DNA from: Cryptomeria japonica
Lineage: Eukaryota; Streptophyta; Pinopsida; Cupressales; Cupressaceae
Assembly: GCF_030272615.1 (NCBI RefSeq)
Contig: NC_081414.1
Location: 4,527,501 to 4,591,500, forward strand
Direction: 5' to 3'
Length of the DNA stretch: 64,000 nt
Shown: piece by piece, positions 35,855 to 47,690 of the stretch
Layout: every line of letters starts with the position of its first letter
Position numbering within the stretch: the stretch's first letter is position 1
The notes under the pieces: model-generated
The model's input: the letters and a program-made list of their open reading frames with translations, nothing else
What the model was told of the DNA's origin: nothing
Databases searched by the model: none
Position numbers and translations under genes: made by a program

Positions 35855-38800
35855 TACCTCCAGGATTTGTTATTCCAAGCCCAAAAACTCCTAATAACTG
35901 TCCTACAAAATTCTCGTACTTTTCCACTACCCTGAGAAGGGGAGACTGAATACCTATTATATCCTTCACATATCGTTGAAGCTTTTCAATCTTCAACTCC
36001 AAAATGTATATGTAGGATTGCAAATTCTTACAACTGTCTCCACCTAAGAGGTCTTCCCTTATTATTTCTTCTTCTCCAAGACTCAAAAATTTATTCAAAA
36101 CCTAAAGCTGTTTGCCAAAATTGTTGAGCTTCTGCTCCCACTGATGAGAAAAAGAAGCTAACGCTCCTCCAACCTTTATGGCATCCCTATATTCTTTCAC
36201 GGTGCTCTGCAAGAATAATTTAATTTTGGTGGTATTTGTGCATGCCCATGACTTTCTTGTGGCTTCCACCCACCTTACCTCAACCAATGCTTTTATATCT
36301 CCCTCTGGGAGTGATGAGGTTGAAGGTAAATTATCATCTACACATGTATCTAGGGGCTTACCCATCTCTACTAATAATTGCTTATATTTTTCCAGTTGTA
36401 CCTTGACCTCTGAATGAGAGGTGTGCTCTTTTTCTATTCGTCCCCTGATGACACTAGTAGCCAACTCCAACGTATCTAGCTCTCCCCATTTGGTTTGTTT
36501 ACCCAATTTGACCTGCGAAACCTGGTATTTGGGGGAGTCTTGACCTTCAGGTTGCATTGGAAATGGTACATCAACAATCACTTCACCAAAACTGGTTCTT
36601 GATAAGTGATGCATTGTCTTTGTTCTCTTTGTTTTCTATGGTTCCTCAGTGATGGCCTGCTGAAATGTAACCTTGGGTAGCACCACTTTCTTTTTCTTCT
36701 CAAAGGTGAAGTTCAACCATTGTGGCACATCCTTGTCTTTTTCACCTTCTTGGGGCACGATGTTAGCAATCACCATGTGCACGTTTCACTGCTTGTCTAC
36801 TTCATCTTTCTCCTCTTCTTCTATATGCATAGGGTCTTGGGGTGAAGCAATTTGATGAGCCAAATTGGCTTGGAGAGAAGTATCAATATTCAACTTTTGT
36901 TGCTTATATAACTCCCCTAAATTATCATTGATCTCTTCTTCAAACTTCTTGCCACCTTTATCAATTTTCTTCATACCTTATTTAGCAACTATTTTATTTA
37001 AGTAGATCTTCTTGGCCCTGTGGAGTTAAAACCAATCTTTCATCCTGTGAATCTTCAAGCGCATTTCGTTCCTTCTCTCCCCCAAGTGGCTATTGTTCCA
37101 TAGATTGCTTGTCCTCTTGATCAAAATCTGATTTGATGTTATGAACTCTTACTTTTTCTACAATAGGAAACAATACCTTAGTTACTTGAGGTATATTTGT
37201 TGATGTTGCTACAAAGACACCGGGTAAAGTTGGTAGAGAGATTGTAGTGGTTGACATCAAAATTGGAGCCTGTGTGGTTGTAGTTGGCAGAGGTTGAGTA
37301 GTTGTACTTGTAGTATCAGGAGGGGATTGTACATTTTTGTCGGTTTTCCCTTGTTCATCCTCATCCTGAATGCCTTCTCCTAGCCTTTGTCCAATTGATG
37401 CCTTGATAGGGAATACTTCTACAGTGGCACAAATCCTAACCCCTCTCTAATTCCAAAATCAGTAGCCTTCTTCAAAATTTCGGCCTTCCTCATTTGTTTG
37501 TTGACTTGCTTGAGGATCTCCTCGGTACTTTCTTCAGCTTGCTCCACTTCTTATGGGTTCGTAGAAGTATTCTTTCTAGAGCTAGACCTTGTCTTGCAAG
37601 CATACTCCTTATAACCCCTTGACTGGGGAACACCTGAAGTTGATTCCTTTTGTGTCCCTTTTGAAGCACTCGGTCTAACCCTGCAACTTAGTCAATGCCT
37701 AGTTCTATCTATAATAGTCTAAGTTACTCTATCTATGTCCACCTCTTCGTGCTATGACCATTTGATTGGAGAGAGGGGCTTCTTATCGATTTCCAGTACC
37801 TTATATGTAGGGTCTAATAAATCACCATCATCCCTTAACTCCTTAGGGAGATTGGTCTCTATATCAAAATCCCTTACCTGCAGAACTGAGAGCCTGGAAT
37901 ACTTTTTATCTCTAACTTAAAAATTATAGCCATTGCTTCTTGGCTTATTCTATAGCCTGTATCACCCGTGTGCTTGATTATGACAGGGAAAAGGAAGACG
38001 TCATTTATTCTTTTATAATGTGCTTTTGCATTACCTAGAGGAACTTGGGTATAATACTCCCATACCTTCTTCTGTCCTTCCTCATCTCTGAGCTAGCCCT
38101 CTGTCTGCAACCCTGGGAATTTTCCTGCTCGAGCCACTACCCAAACAACATATGAAGTGAAGAAAAATTTCTTCATCTCATGCACATTTACCAATTACCC
38201 GTGTATATTGTCAAATAAGATCTGAGCCTAATCGAAATATTTTTTGTCAATCAGGACAATAGTCATATAATGAAACATCCAGGGGTGGAAGTGACGATAA
38301 TCTGTCTTGCCGAAGGCCTTGCTCAGCATGATAATTAAGTCACGTTGTGGATCCTTAAAATCTTCCCTTAGGATGTCATTGGCTTTTAATACTATTTTCC
38401 TCTCCTCCTCGAGCCAATTTTTCATTCATATGCCTCTTGCTCAAAGTAAGATCCCCATCCCATACCTCATTAACTTCCTCTTCAGTCGTTAATAGAATCT
38501 CTTCCTCTCTTGAAGGAATCCCGAACACATATCCCAACATATCAACAAATAAATCTATAACTGTCCTTCCTTGAGCATCAGTGCACTTCCTAGTATCTGC
38601 ACTGTAGAAGTGTGCCATAGTCATGATAAATTCAGGGGCTTGGATGGATTGAGGAAAAATAATAGCTTCTACCAGTCTTGATCTTTTGATCCTCCTGTAA
38701 GAAGCCTCTAGTCTTGGTTTGTCTAGTTGTGTTGCAATGTCTTCTAATTCCACATGTCCTACCTTTGTATCTGTTACCCATCTGATCTGATCATCCAATT

Positions 38801-38891
38801 TTGAGACGTAAGTTTTCCCCTAATAATGGTACTTCATGGTTGCGGGGAGTCTATCCAATTCCTTGCCTTTCTTGCTGTAACTTGAGTCCAT
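35855..38891 (-). pseudogene. ORF-Y copy 1: large unrecognised coding region
   Basis: The minus strand starts at an ATG at 38891 (MDSSYSKKGKELDRLP), preceded by an acceptor-like TTCTTTCTTGCAG. An N-terminal block follows (RLVEAIIFPQSIQAPEF, TDAQGRTVIDLFVDMLGYVFGIP), then a long Ser/Thr/Pro and acidic linker (about 37.0-37.9 kb). A C-terminal coiled-coil half (36.1-36.9 kb; LEKYKQLLVEMGKPL) is cut by the chromovirus. A minus-strand TATAAATA box lies at 39717-39724, about 830 bp upstream of the ATG. I recognise no family. Position, repetition and decay suggest a transposon-borne additional ORF rather than a host gene. Broken. Confidence 0.45.
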
Positions 38892-38959
38892 CTAATTTCT
38901 CAAATCTGCAAGAAAGAACCATAAATTAGCCTATCACATGTCAAATATATCAATTAAAT

Positions 38960-40160
38960 TACCCACTTTGGGACTCCGAGGTCCCAGGGTAGGAACACTC
39001 TTTCTCAAATAATTGACCTTAGAACTCCAGGGTTCCGAGGTTCCGAGGTGAGGATGGGCTAAAAACATTACCTGAAACTTCCAGGTTCCGAAGTTCCGAG
39101 GTGGATCAAAATAGTGGAATTCGGGACTTCGAGGTTTTGAAGTTCCGAGGTAATACAAGGCTAGAACAATAAAACCCAGAACTTTGGGGTTATGGGGTGG
39201 ATTAAGCACATAGCTCATTTGGTACTTTGAATACCCGAAGTCCTAGGGTAATACAAATAATGACCCATGAGGAAATAAATTTGGAACTCCGAGGTTTCGA
39301 GGTTAGATGTAGTTCAAAAATTGGCCAAAAGGGAAGGTCCAAAACCCTGAGGATTCGGGGTTCGGAGGTGAAATCACAATTCGAAAAGATTAACCTCAGG
39401 ACTCTAGGGTTTCGAAGTTTCGAGGTGGAAACAATTACCAAGCTTAGAACTTCGGGGTTTGAAAACCCTAATGATGCGGGAAGAAAAGAAACACAAAAAA
39501 TGAGAAAAACTAAAAACAAATATAAGCTAAAAAAACAAAAAAAACTAAAAGACTAAAATATTTACACTAGAAAACACAAAAAGGCAAAGAAATCTACCGA
39601 CCTAATTGAAGAAATCCCTCGAAAACTCAGTGATACGGAGGCGTGAAGTTGGGAGGCAGAGCAAGGAAATCAGAAAACCTGAATGTGCAAATGAACTCAA
39701 AAGAGTTCATCACCTCTATTTATACCCCTGATTTATCGTTCGTACAATCGAGTTAAATATGACCTCGGGAGTCCGGGGTTCTGAACTTCTGAGATGAAAG
39801 CTAAAAAATACAAACAAACCTCGGGACTCCGAGGTTCCGAGGTGAGAAAGAAAAGAAAGCAAAACAACTTCGGGACTCCAGGGTTCCGAAGTAACTAACA
39901 ACAAAACATGAAGAACTCGGGATTTCAGGACTCTGTAGTCTCGAGGCTTCAACGACAAAAAGAGACACGACACAACTTCGGGACTTCGGGGTTGTGTAAA
40001 ACATAAAAAAACAAAAACCTACCTTGGAACTCTGGGGCTCCGGGGTTTCAGGTTCAAAACAAACATAACTTAAACAAGAGCCTACTTCGGGACTTCGAGG
40101 TTTCGAGGTAGGACTTCAAAAACAAACAAAGGACTCCTTGGGGCTCCGGGGTTCCGATGT
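38960..40160 (-). repeat. Field of GC-rich 20-22 bp cores, copy 1
   Basis: A degenerate core (plus strand GGGACTCCGGGGTTCCGAGG) recurs about every 45-60 bp: near 38971, 39021, 39074, 39123, 39179, 39267, 39340, 39399, 39767, 39820, 39871, 39980, 40030, 40090 and 40138. Intervening sequence differs. On the minus strand some units read as LGTSEPRSPEV-like peptides. The field spans the TATA box of ORF-Y and the stretch down to its acceptor-like site, so it is promoter plus leader rather than plain coding. Confidence 0.75.
39717..39724 (-). promoter_or_regulatory. TATA box of ORF-Y copy 1
   Basis: Minus-strand GGGGTATAAATAGAGG, a canonical plant TATA context. The same box is kept in copy 2. Confidence 0.55.
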
Positions 40161-40538
40161 GTCTAGGCAGAAAAATAAAAAAACAAAGCTATAGAAAGCA
40201 ATTAAAAAGAGGGACCCATATTTCAAGACAAAGAAAGTAATGGGGTAAGGTATGCAGGGCATAACACAATCCTCATACTGCCCTTTCTCAGGAATTTTCA
40301 TTACAACAACAATGAGCTCCCGACTAAATCTGAGTAGAACCTCACCATCCGCTCCTTTTATACATCTCTGAGCAGGATCATATCTATTCATGCACTCCAA
40401 AACTAGCTCAGGACATGACACTATTGGAGGGAAAGTCGTTGCTTCTACTAACCCACTATCTAGAATCTTTTGCATTAAGGGGGAACTAGCAAAATTTCGT
40501 GCCCTTTCATAAAATTCATCTAAATCTACTGACGACAT
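40116..40538 (-). pseudogene. ORF-X: block paralogous to ORF-Y N-terminus
   Basis: The minus strand starts MSSVDLDEFYERARNF and carries DSGLVEATTFPPIVSCPEL and DGEVLLRFSRELIVVVMKIPE. This matches the ORF-Y N-terminal block in order and spacing (LVEA..FP..I..PE; DA.G..VIDLF..ML..V..IP). It may be a first exon of the same gene or an older tandem copy. The tail runs into the GC-core field, so the true end is unclear. Unknown function. Confidence 0.45.
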
Positions 40539-40540
40539 AA

Positions 40541-41560
40541 AAGTATCTCCTAGTTCAGGCAGGGATCAAACTAACCATGACCCTTGGTCTATCTTAGGAA
40601 TTTGGGTCTCATTTTGGATTTACAAACAGAATAAACACAACAAGGGAAACAGACTGAACCAATTGAACTACCAATAAAGCTTCCAATTTATGAAATCATA
40701 GGAATGGGAGGAATATTTTTAACTCACCTTTCATGCAGAGCTCTGAATTCAAAGGGTCGAGAACATAAAATATTGCTTGCACAAATCCTTTACTTGCCAA
40801 ATTAGGCAAATGAAGAAGGCAAGTAATTATTTAAATAATAATTAAAAAATAATAATCTTGAGGGCAGGCTTAAAAATCGGTCACACGATTTTCTATGATT
40901 TGCAACTTACTTATTCATGCCAAATTACTCTGCAAAGACTAAATTCTGACAATTTATTTATTACAAGTCTTTTCTCCTCATATCTTTCCTTTAAATAATT
41001 ATTCTTAAGTACGACCTTTCATCGTAACTCATTCCCTCAAAATTCACCTTTTAAATCTAAAATATTCCTTATATGATTGCTGCTAATGCAACACTTCTTT
41101 ATCTCCAAAGCCATCGATCCTTGAACCTTGAACTTTGAGCCCTCCGAAAAGTGGTTCAAAAGTTCAAGTTCAAAAGAACAAAAAAGGACAAACCAAGACA
41201 AAGACACCAAAATGCCACAACTCACATGTTACAAGAACAGGACTCAAACAAGACTCGACTTTCGAAACTTTGAACCGTGAACCTTGAACTTTTTGAAAAG
41301 GTTTGATAGTTTATGTTCAAAGAAAATTGTTACAAAGACCTTTAACTCTTTAAAAATCAAGCCGCAATAAAAAGAACTCCGCTTGAACTTGAACCTTGAA
41401 CTTAGAAGAGGTTCAACCGATAGGTTCCAGTTCAGGAAAAAACTTCAACAAGACAAAAACTGAGACTTACACAATTCTACACTAAATATACAATCATTAT
41501 TTGATGGTGTAAGGACAAAACAAATGGGGAGGCAAACATTGGCTCTAACAAGGGACTAGG
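40541..41560. other. Non-coding stretch with repeated GAACCTTGAACTT motif
   Basis: No gene is supported. The motif TTGAACCTTGAACTT and its variants occur near 41121, 41268-41292 and 41382-41404, with reverse-strand fragments (GTTCAAAAGTTCAAG) at 41155-41175. The stretch lies between a Ty3/gypsy pol remnant and ORF-X and may be an LTR or leader remnant. Confidence 0.45.
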
Positions 41561-41569
41561 ACTGTAAAG

Positions 41570-44050
41570 GACTAGGGAGGAATTTTGAATCTCTGGTTTG
41601 GCACAAAAGACAAAACATAAGGACCGAGACCAACAAAACTAGCACACCAAAACTGACACAACAAAAAAAAAAAAACTAACCAACAAAAGACGCAGGGGAT
41701 TCCTGCTTTACAACTTATAGAGCTTAAGATCCTGTCCATTATAAAATAGGGGAAGAACAATACCATCAACATAGGCAAGCTTGAAAGAATTAGGCCCCTT
41801 GACTTCGTGAATAAAAAATGGACCTTTCCACATCGATTCAAATTTACCATGTCCTCCTTTTGGTTTCCTTCTTTTGTCCCGAAGTAAGACCTGATCTCCT
41901 TGCATAAATTTTCTGGGTCTAGCTCTTCTGTCAAAAAATTTCTTGACACACAGCAGATGTTCTGTAATCCGATCAACAAGTTTATCCTTTTATTCTTCTA
42001 TTTTTGTCAAATGCATGATTCGTTTCTCTAAGGAATCCTAAAAATATGTATCCTCAACAACTGTATGTAATTTTGAAGCTGCCAGTTCCAGAGGAAGAGA
42101 TAGTTGTACTCCCACGCCATACACTAATTCAAAAGGAGACATCCCTATTTCCCTTTTAGGAGATGTCCTATCCGCCCAAAGAGCCTCATACAGTTTCTTG
42201 TGCCAGTCTTTCGATTCCTCACTTACCATCTTTTTTATAATGTTTATCAAGTTCTTATTGTTGGACTCCGCCTAACCATTGCCTTGCAAATAGTAATCTG
42301 AAGAGTGGGAAAGAGAAATCCCATGATCATAACAAAACATAGAGATTTATGTGGAGGAAAAATTCATAGCATTATCAGTCACTATCTTCTGAGAAACTCC
42401 AAAGCGAACCATAATGTTTTCTTTCAAGAAATCGCAAACCACTTCAGGAGTAGTCTTTCGTATAGGAACAACTTCCACCCATTTGGTAAAATAATTAGTT
42501 GCAGTAAGTATATGTGCGTTTCCAACGCTTGAGGCAGGTGACAATGGTCCTATGAAATCTATCCCGCACTGCTTGAATGGTTCATCAATAACAATAGGTC
42601 TAAGGGGTAATGCTGCAAACATTGGCTTTCTTGTGAACATCTTACATTTTTCACAATTCGCTACCCAAGCATAAGTATCTTTGAACATGCTTGTCCAATA
42701 GTAACAGTTTCTCAAGATTTTATAAGTAGTCACCATTGAAAAAAAATGTCCACTGCATGCTTCATTATGAAATGTTTTCAGAAGAGCTTCCTGATGTTCG
42801 TTTTCCACACAACGTAAGAAAGTGTCGTCCAATCCCTTCCTGTACATAACATCCCCAAAGATGACATACTTAGCAACTTTCAATCTCAAATTGTGTTTTT
42901 CCTTAGGTGACAAATGTGCAGGACATTCTCCATAGGTTAAATAAAACACCACATCTGCAAACCAATAATCTTGAAGACCAACAAACAAGACCAAGGGTAA
43001 CTCTTCATTCACTTCATTCTTACTCTCTACAATCAATTTACATAAACCTTGTCCCCTCACCAATTTGGTTGGTTTAATATCCAGATTGAACTCCTGTATT
43101 TTTGATACCCATGTGGCTCTGCTATTCATTCCTATATCTTGTTGTGTCAAAATACTTTTAACAACCGAATGTGGCACATACACTATTGCATGAGAATGAA
43201 GAATATAATACTTGAAATGTTTAACAACTTTTTCAACCACAAATGCTTGCTTCTCCATCAATGAATATTTCAGTTTATGCTTCTTGAGCAGTACACTCGT
43301 GAAGGCAATTGGAACTTCCTCATTTTCTTCATTTTTTTGCAATAAAATTCTTGACATGGTATGCTTAGAGGCATAGCAGTAGATGATGAAATCCTTCTTA
43401 AAATATGGATTGATGAGCATAGGAGCCTGCACTATAGCTTCTTTTACTACCTCAAATGATTTCTTCCCCTCATCATTCCATCTGAACACCTATTTTTCAC
43501 TCATAAAATTCACTATGTATTGGGTAATTTCTATAAAATCAGGGACAAACCTTCTCAAAAATTTCACTTGACCAAAGAAAGATCTAACTCCATTTCTATT
43601 AGATGGTAAAATTAGTTGCTAGATTGCCTTAACCCTCTCCGGATCTACCTTGACACCTTCTTTGGAAATGATGTGACCAAGCTTTTTACCTTCAGTAACA
43701 CCAAACACTGACTTCTTCAGATTCAAAGACACTCCATGCTCCCTACACCTTTGCAAAACTTTCCTTAAGTGTCTCAAGTGATGCTTTCTCTTTTTCGAGA
43801 AGACAGTTAAATCATCAAGGTATGCAACAATTATTTTATCTTTCAGGTGACCAAAAGACAAGTCCATAGCCCTTTGGAAGGTTGCTCTAGCATTTATCAG
43901 ACCCAACGACATCCTGTTGTTGGCCCAAAAATCCTCCAATCTGGACTTATGTCCCTCATACGCCTTCGACATTATTTGCTTTAGTTTTACATATGGGTCA
44001 TAATATTCTCTAGCATAATTAAACTCTTTTAAATTTAGTTCATGCAACTC
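41570..44050 (-). mobile_element. Ty3/gypsy pol remnant (RT to integrase C-terminus)
   Basis: The minus strand runs as follows: RT (about 43.62-44.05 kb; FGHLKDKIIVAYLDDLTVFS, LKKSVFGVTEGKKLGHI), RNase H (43.1-43.49 kb; CYASKHTMSRILLQ), integrase finger and core (42.35-42.8 kb; CEKCKMF, CGIDFIGPLSPASS, VTDNAMNF), and integrase C-terminal part (41.7-42.25 kb; WADRTSPKREIGMSPFELVYG, KGPFFIHEV). No gag or protease is found before it; upstream lies the duplicated unit 2. This is a fragment of an old element of a different subfamily from the two Tat copies. Broken, several breaks. Confidence 0.85.
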
Positions 44051-44099
44051 TTGCTCTGTCGTCTTTGCTACCTGAATCTCGAAACGGGAGAAATAATCG

Positions 44100-45189
44100 A
44101 TAGAAACTGAAAATCTATACTTGCCTTATGTTTTTAGGATAAAAGTGATTGCAACCCAAGAATCTGTCTGACATATTCTAACAATACAATATGGTCATTA
44201 TCATATCTCGGCAGTGGCATAGGGCAACCTATGAATCCACTGACCCTAATATACATGGAACATTCATTTTGAATGAACCAACATGCCCATTCCCTAATTA
44301 TGGCCATTGCTTCTGGGCTTATTCAATAGCCTGTATCACCTGTGTGATTGATTATGATAGGGAAAAGGAAGGCATCGTTTATTCTTTTATAATGTGCTTT
44401 TGCATTACCTAGAGGAAGTTGGGTGTAATACTCTCATACCTTCTTTTGTCCTTCCTCATCTTTGAGCTAGCCCTTTGTCTACAAGATTGGGAATTTTCCT
44501 GCTCGAGTCGCTACCCAGACAACATATGAAGTGAAGAAAAATTGCTTCGTCTTATGCACATTTACCAATTGCCCGTGTATATTGTCAGATAAGATCTGAA
44601 CCCAATCGAAATACTTTTTGTCAATCAAGACAATAGTCATATAATGAAACATTCGTGGGTAGAAGTGACGACAATCTGTCTTGCCGAAGGGCTTGCTTAG
44701 CATGATAGTCAAGTCACGTTGTGAATCCTTAAAATCTTCCCTCAAGATGTCATTGGCTTTTAATACTATTTTCCTCTCCTCCTTGGTTAACAACATCTCT
44801 TCCTCTCTCGAAGGAATCCCAAACACATATCTCAACATATCAGCAAATAAATCTATAACTTTCCTTCCTTGAGCATTAGTGCACTTCCTAGTATCTACAT
44901 TGTAGAAGTGTGCCACAGTCATGATAAATTCAGGGGCTTGGATGGATCAAGGAAAAACAATAGCTTCTACCAGTCTTGATCTTTTGATCCTCCTGTAAGG
45001 AGCCTCTAGTCTTGGTTTGTCCAGTTGTGTTGCAATGTCTTATAATTCCACATGTCCTACCTCTGTATCTGTTACCCATCCAATCTGATCATCCAATTTT
45101 GAGACATAAGTTTTCCCCTGATAATGGTACTTCATGGTTGTGAGGAGTCTATCCAATTCCTTGCCTTTCTCGGTGTAAGTTGAGTCCAT
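44100..45189 (-). pseudogene. ORF-Y copy 2, N-terminal part with a different tail
   Basis: The minus-strand ATG at 45189 (MDSTYTEKGKELDRLL) and the following block match copy 1. From about 44297 the sequence departs from copy 1 but stays open for another 60 or so codons (REWACWFIQNEC, CPMPLPRYDNDHIVLLEYV), ending near 44100 beside the pol remnant. The open continuation suggests copy 2 keeps the older sequence here and copy 1 was rearranged. Unknown function; broken. Confidence 0.45.
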
Positions 45190-46729
45190 CTAATTTTTCA
45201 AACCTACAAGAAAGAACCATAAATTAGCCTATCACACCTCAAATATATCAATTAAATTACCCACTTTGGGACTCTGAGGTCCCAGGGTAGGAACACTCTT
45301 TCTCAAATAATTGACGTCAGAACTCCAAGGTTCTGAGATTTTGAGGTGAGGATGGGCTAAAAACATGACCTGAAACTTCAGGGTTTCGAAGTTCCGAGGT
45401 GGATCAAAACAGTGGAATCCAGGACTCCGGGGTTATGAAGTTCCAGGGTAATACAAGGCTAGAACAATAAAACTCAGAACCCTTAGGTTCCTGGGTGGAC
45501 TAAGCACACAGCTCATTCGGGACTTTGGGGACTCGAAGTCCCGGGGTAATACAAATAATGACCCACGAGGAAATAACTTTGGAACTCCGAGGTTCCAAGG
45601 TTAGATGTAGTTCAAAAATTGGCCAAAAGGGAACGTCCAAAACTCCGAGGATCCGGGGTTCGGAGGTGAAAGCACAATCCAAAAAGATTAACCTTGGGAC
45701 TCTGGGGTTCTGGAGTTTCGAGGTGAAAATAATTACCAAGCCCAGAACTTCAAGGTTTGAAAACCCTAAGGATGCAGGAAGAAAAGAAACATGAAAAAAC
45801 GAGAAAAACTAAAAACAAATCTAAGCTAAAAAAATAAAAACAAACTAAAAGAATAAAAGATTTACATTAGAAAACACGAAAAGGAAAAGAAATCTACCGA
45901 CCTAATTGAAGAAATCCCTCAAAAACTCGGTGATACGGAGGCGCGAAGTCGGGAGGCAGAGCAAGGAAATCGGAAAACCTGAATGTGCAAATGAACTCAA
46001 AAGAGTTCATCTCCTCTATTTATACCCCTGATTTATCGTCCGTACAATCAAGTTAAACACAACCTCAGGAGTTTGGGGTTCCGAACTTTTGAGGTGAGAG
46101 CTAAAAAATACAAACAAACCTCAGGACTTCGGGGTTCCGATATGAGAAAGAAAAGAAAGCAAAACAACTTCGAGACTTCGGGGTTCCGAAGTAACTAACA
46201 ACAAAACATGAAGAACTCAGGATTTTGAGACTCCGTAGTCTTGAGGCTTCAACGACAAAAAGAGACAAGCCACAACTTCAGGACTTCGGGGTTTCGGGGT
46301 TGTGAAAAACACAAAAAACAAAAACCTACCTTAGAACTTCGGGGATCCAGGGTTTCGGGTTCAAAACAAACATAACTTAAACAAGAGCCTACTTTGGGAC
46401 TCCGAGGTTCCGGGGTTCTGGGGTAGGACTTAAAAAACAAACAAAGGACTCCTTGGGACTCCGGGGTTCTGGTGTGTCTGGGCAGAAAAATAAAAAAAAC
46501 AAAGCTAGAGAAAGCAATTAAAAAGAGGGACCCATATTTCAAGACAAAGAAAGTAATGGGGTAAGGTATGCAGGGCATAACACAATCCTCATACTACCCT
46601 TTCTCATGAATTTTCATTACAACAACAATGACCTCCCGACTAATCCTGAGTAGAATATCACCATCCGCTCCTTTTATACATCTCTGAGCAGGGTCATATC
46701 TATTCACGCACTCCAAAACTAGCTCAGGG
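44297..46729 (-). repeat. Segmental duplicate, unit 2
   Basis: About 2.43 kb, collinear with 37921-40412. Its right end (ACTAGCTCAGG) is cut abruptly by the plus-strand Tat fragment beginning at about 46731. The TATA box is kept at 46017-46024 and the GC-core field at about 45255-46480. Confidence 0.85.
45255..46480 (-). repeat. Field of GC-rich 20-22 bp cores, copy 2
   Basis: The same cores as at 38960-40160, in the same order and spacing, with independent C-to-T/G-to-A decay. The cores often differ in CpG positions while neighbouring AT-rich spacers stay nearly identical. Confidence 0.75.
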
Positions 46730-46730
46730 T

Positions 46731-47161
46731 CATACAATTCCAAAAGCATATAAATTAAGCTTTCCATGCACCAATATCACAACAAAATATGAAGTTTTGG
46801 TCACAGGAATGAAGATGGCCATAGAGTGGAACATTACATAGCTATAGGTCTTTGGAGACTCTCAGCTCGTCATCAATCAAATCAATGACGATTATTAAAA
46901 AAAACATTGAAAAGCTAATGTCTTATAAGAAGATGGTTGATGATGTCAAGAAATACTTTGTTGAATTAACTTTTCAACAGATTTCGAGGAATGACAACAA
47001 AGCAGCAAGCACCATGGCAACACTTGCTTCTCTATTGCAGACAGGAAAATCAAGAGTGTTACAAATTCTTGGTGGAAGAGTTGTTTTACCTGCACATAAT
47101 TGTCCCGATTCCCAAACTAGTTGTCACCTTGTTGGGCATGATTCATCTCACTATGGCCAAA
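46731..47161 (+). mobile_element. Tat Ty3/gypsy fragment, left part (element 6)
   Basis: Translates to the archaeal-type RNase H (SYKKMVDDVKKYFVELTF) and the start of the linker found in element 1. It is interrupted by the Copia element at 47167 and resumes at 52184. Confidence 0.8.
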
Positions 47162-47166
47162 ATTAT

Positions 47167-47630
47167 TGTTGAAATGTGGCGACTAATTAGCAAAGTACTA
47201 TACACTCAGCACGTATCCTTGTCGGGGTTCGGGGCTGGGTCGGGCCCCGAGTAGGGGTTTGGGGGCGACAGCCCCCGAGAAAAGATAGGGTTTGGGGGCG
47301 GGAACCGCCGAGAAATTTTTTTTGGGGTTTTTTTTTTTTAATGAAAACTGACATTGTGATAAAACCCTAAAAAGGCCGACTTTTTTTTTCCCAAAAAAAT
47401 GCATGTTATAAGCGGCTGGGATGCTTAAGGCATTGTAAGATTGATGTACTATTTTTGCTGGATAATAAGAAAGATTGGACGACTGTGTATGGTGGACGTA
47501 ACCCATTCTGGGTGAACCACATTAATTCTCTGTGTTATCTGTGTCTTGTTTTATTTCTTTATCTTTTGTATTTAAATCTACATATAATTGTTAGTTCATA
47601 TTTGCTTCGGATTTGCTTGAAACCCTAACA
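47167..47630 (+). repeat. 5' LTR of Copia element
   Basis: 464 bp. GC-rich direct repeats (GGGGGCGAC/GGGGGCGGG) lie near 47264-47300, and poly-T/poly-A stretches near 47317-47340. Confidence 0.95.
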
Positions 47631-47631
47631 A

Positions 47632-47648
47632 TTGGTATCAAAGCGAGG
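47632..47648 (+). promoter_or_regulatory. Primer-binding site of Copia element
   Basis: TTGGTATCAAAGC, one base after the LTR end, matches the complement of initiator-Met tRNA with one difference. Confidence 0.85.
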
Positions 47649-47690
47649 TATTCTGTAAATTGGCAGGACTCTCAGATTTGAGTGGGAGCA

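Larger units (their letters stand above)
37921..40412 (-). repeat. Segmental duplicate, unit 1
   Basis: Homologous to 44297-46729 in the same orientation, offset about 6.3-6.4 kb. It contains the ORF-Y N-terminus, promoter, GC-core field and most of ORF-X. Unit 1 has a segment of about 75 bp near 38410-38490 that unit 2 lacks. Confidence 0.85.

Noticed and set aside
38934-40004. Minus-strand ORFs with LGTSEPRSPEV-like peptides as a gene
   Set aside because: They are split over several frames and span a TATA box; the repeat is better described at the DNA level.
37921-46729. Units 37.9-40.4 kb and 44.3-46.7 kb as the two LTRs of one element
   Set aside because: They contain a TATA box but also coding blocks, no TG..CA ends, no target duplication and no primer-binding site between them. 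A segmental or tandem copy of an ORF unit fits better.
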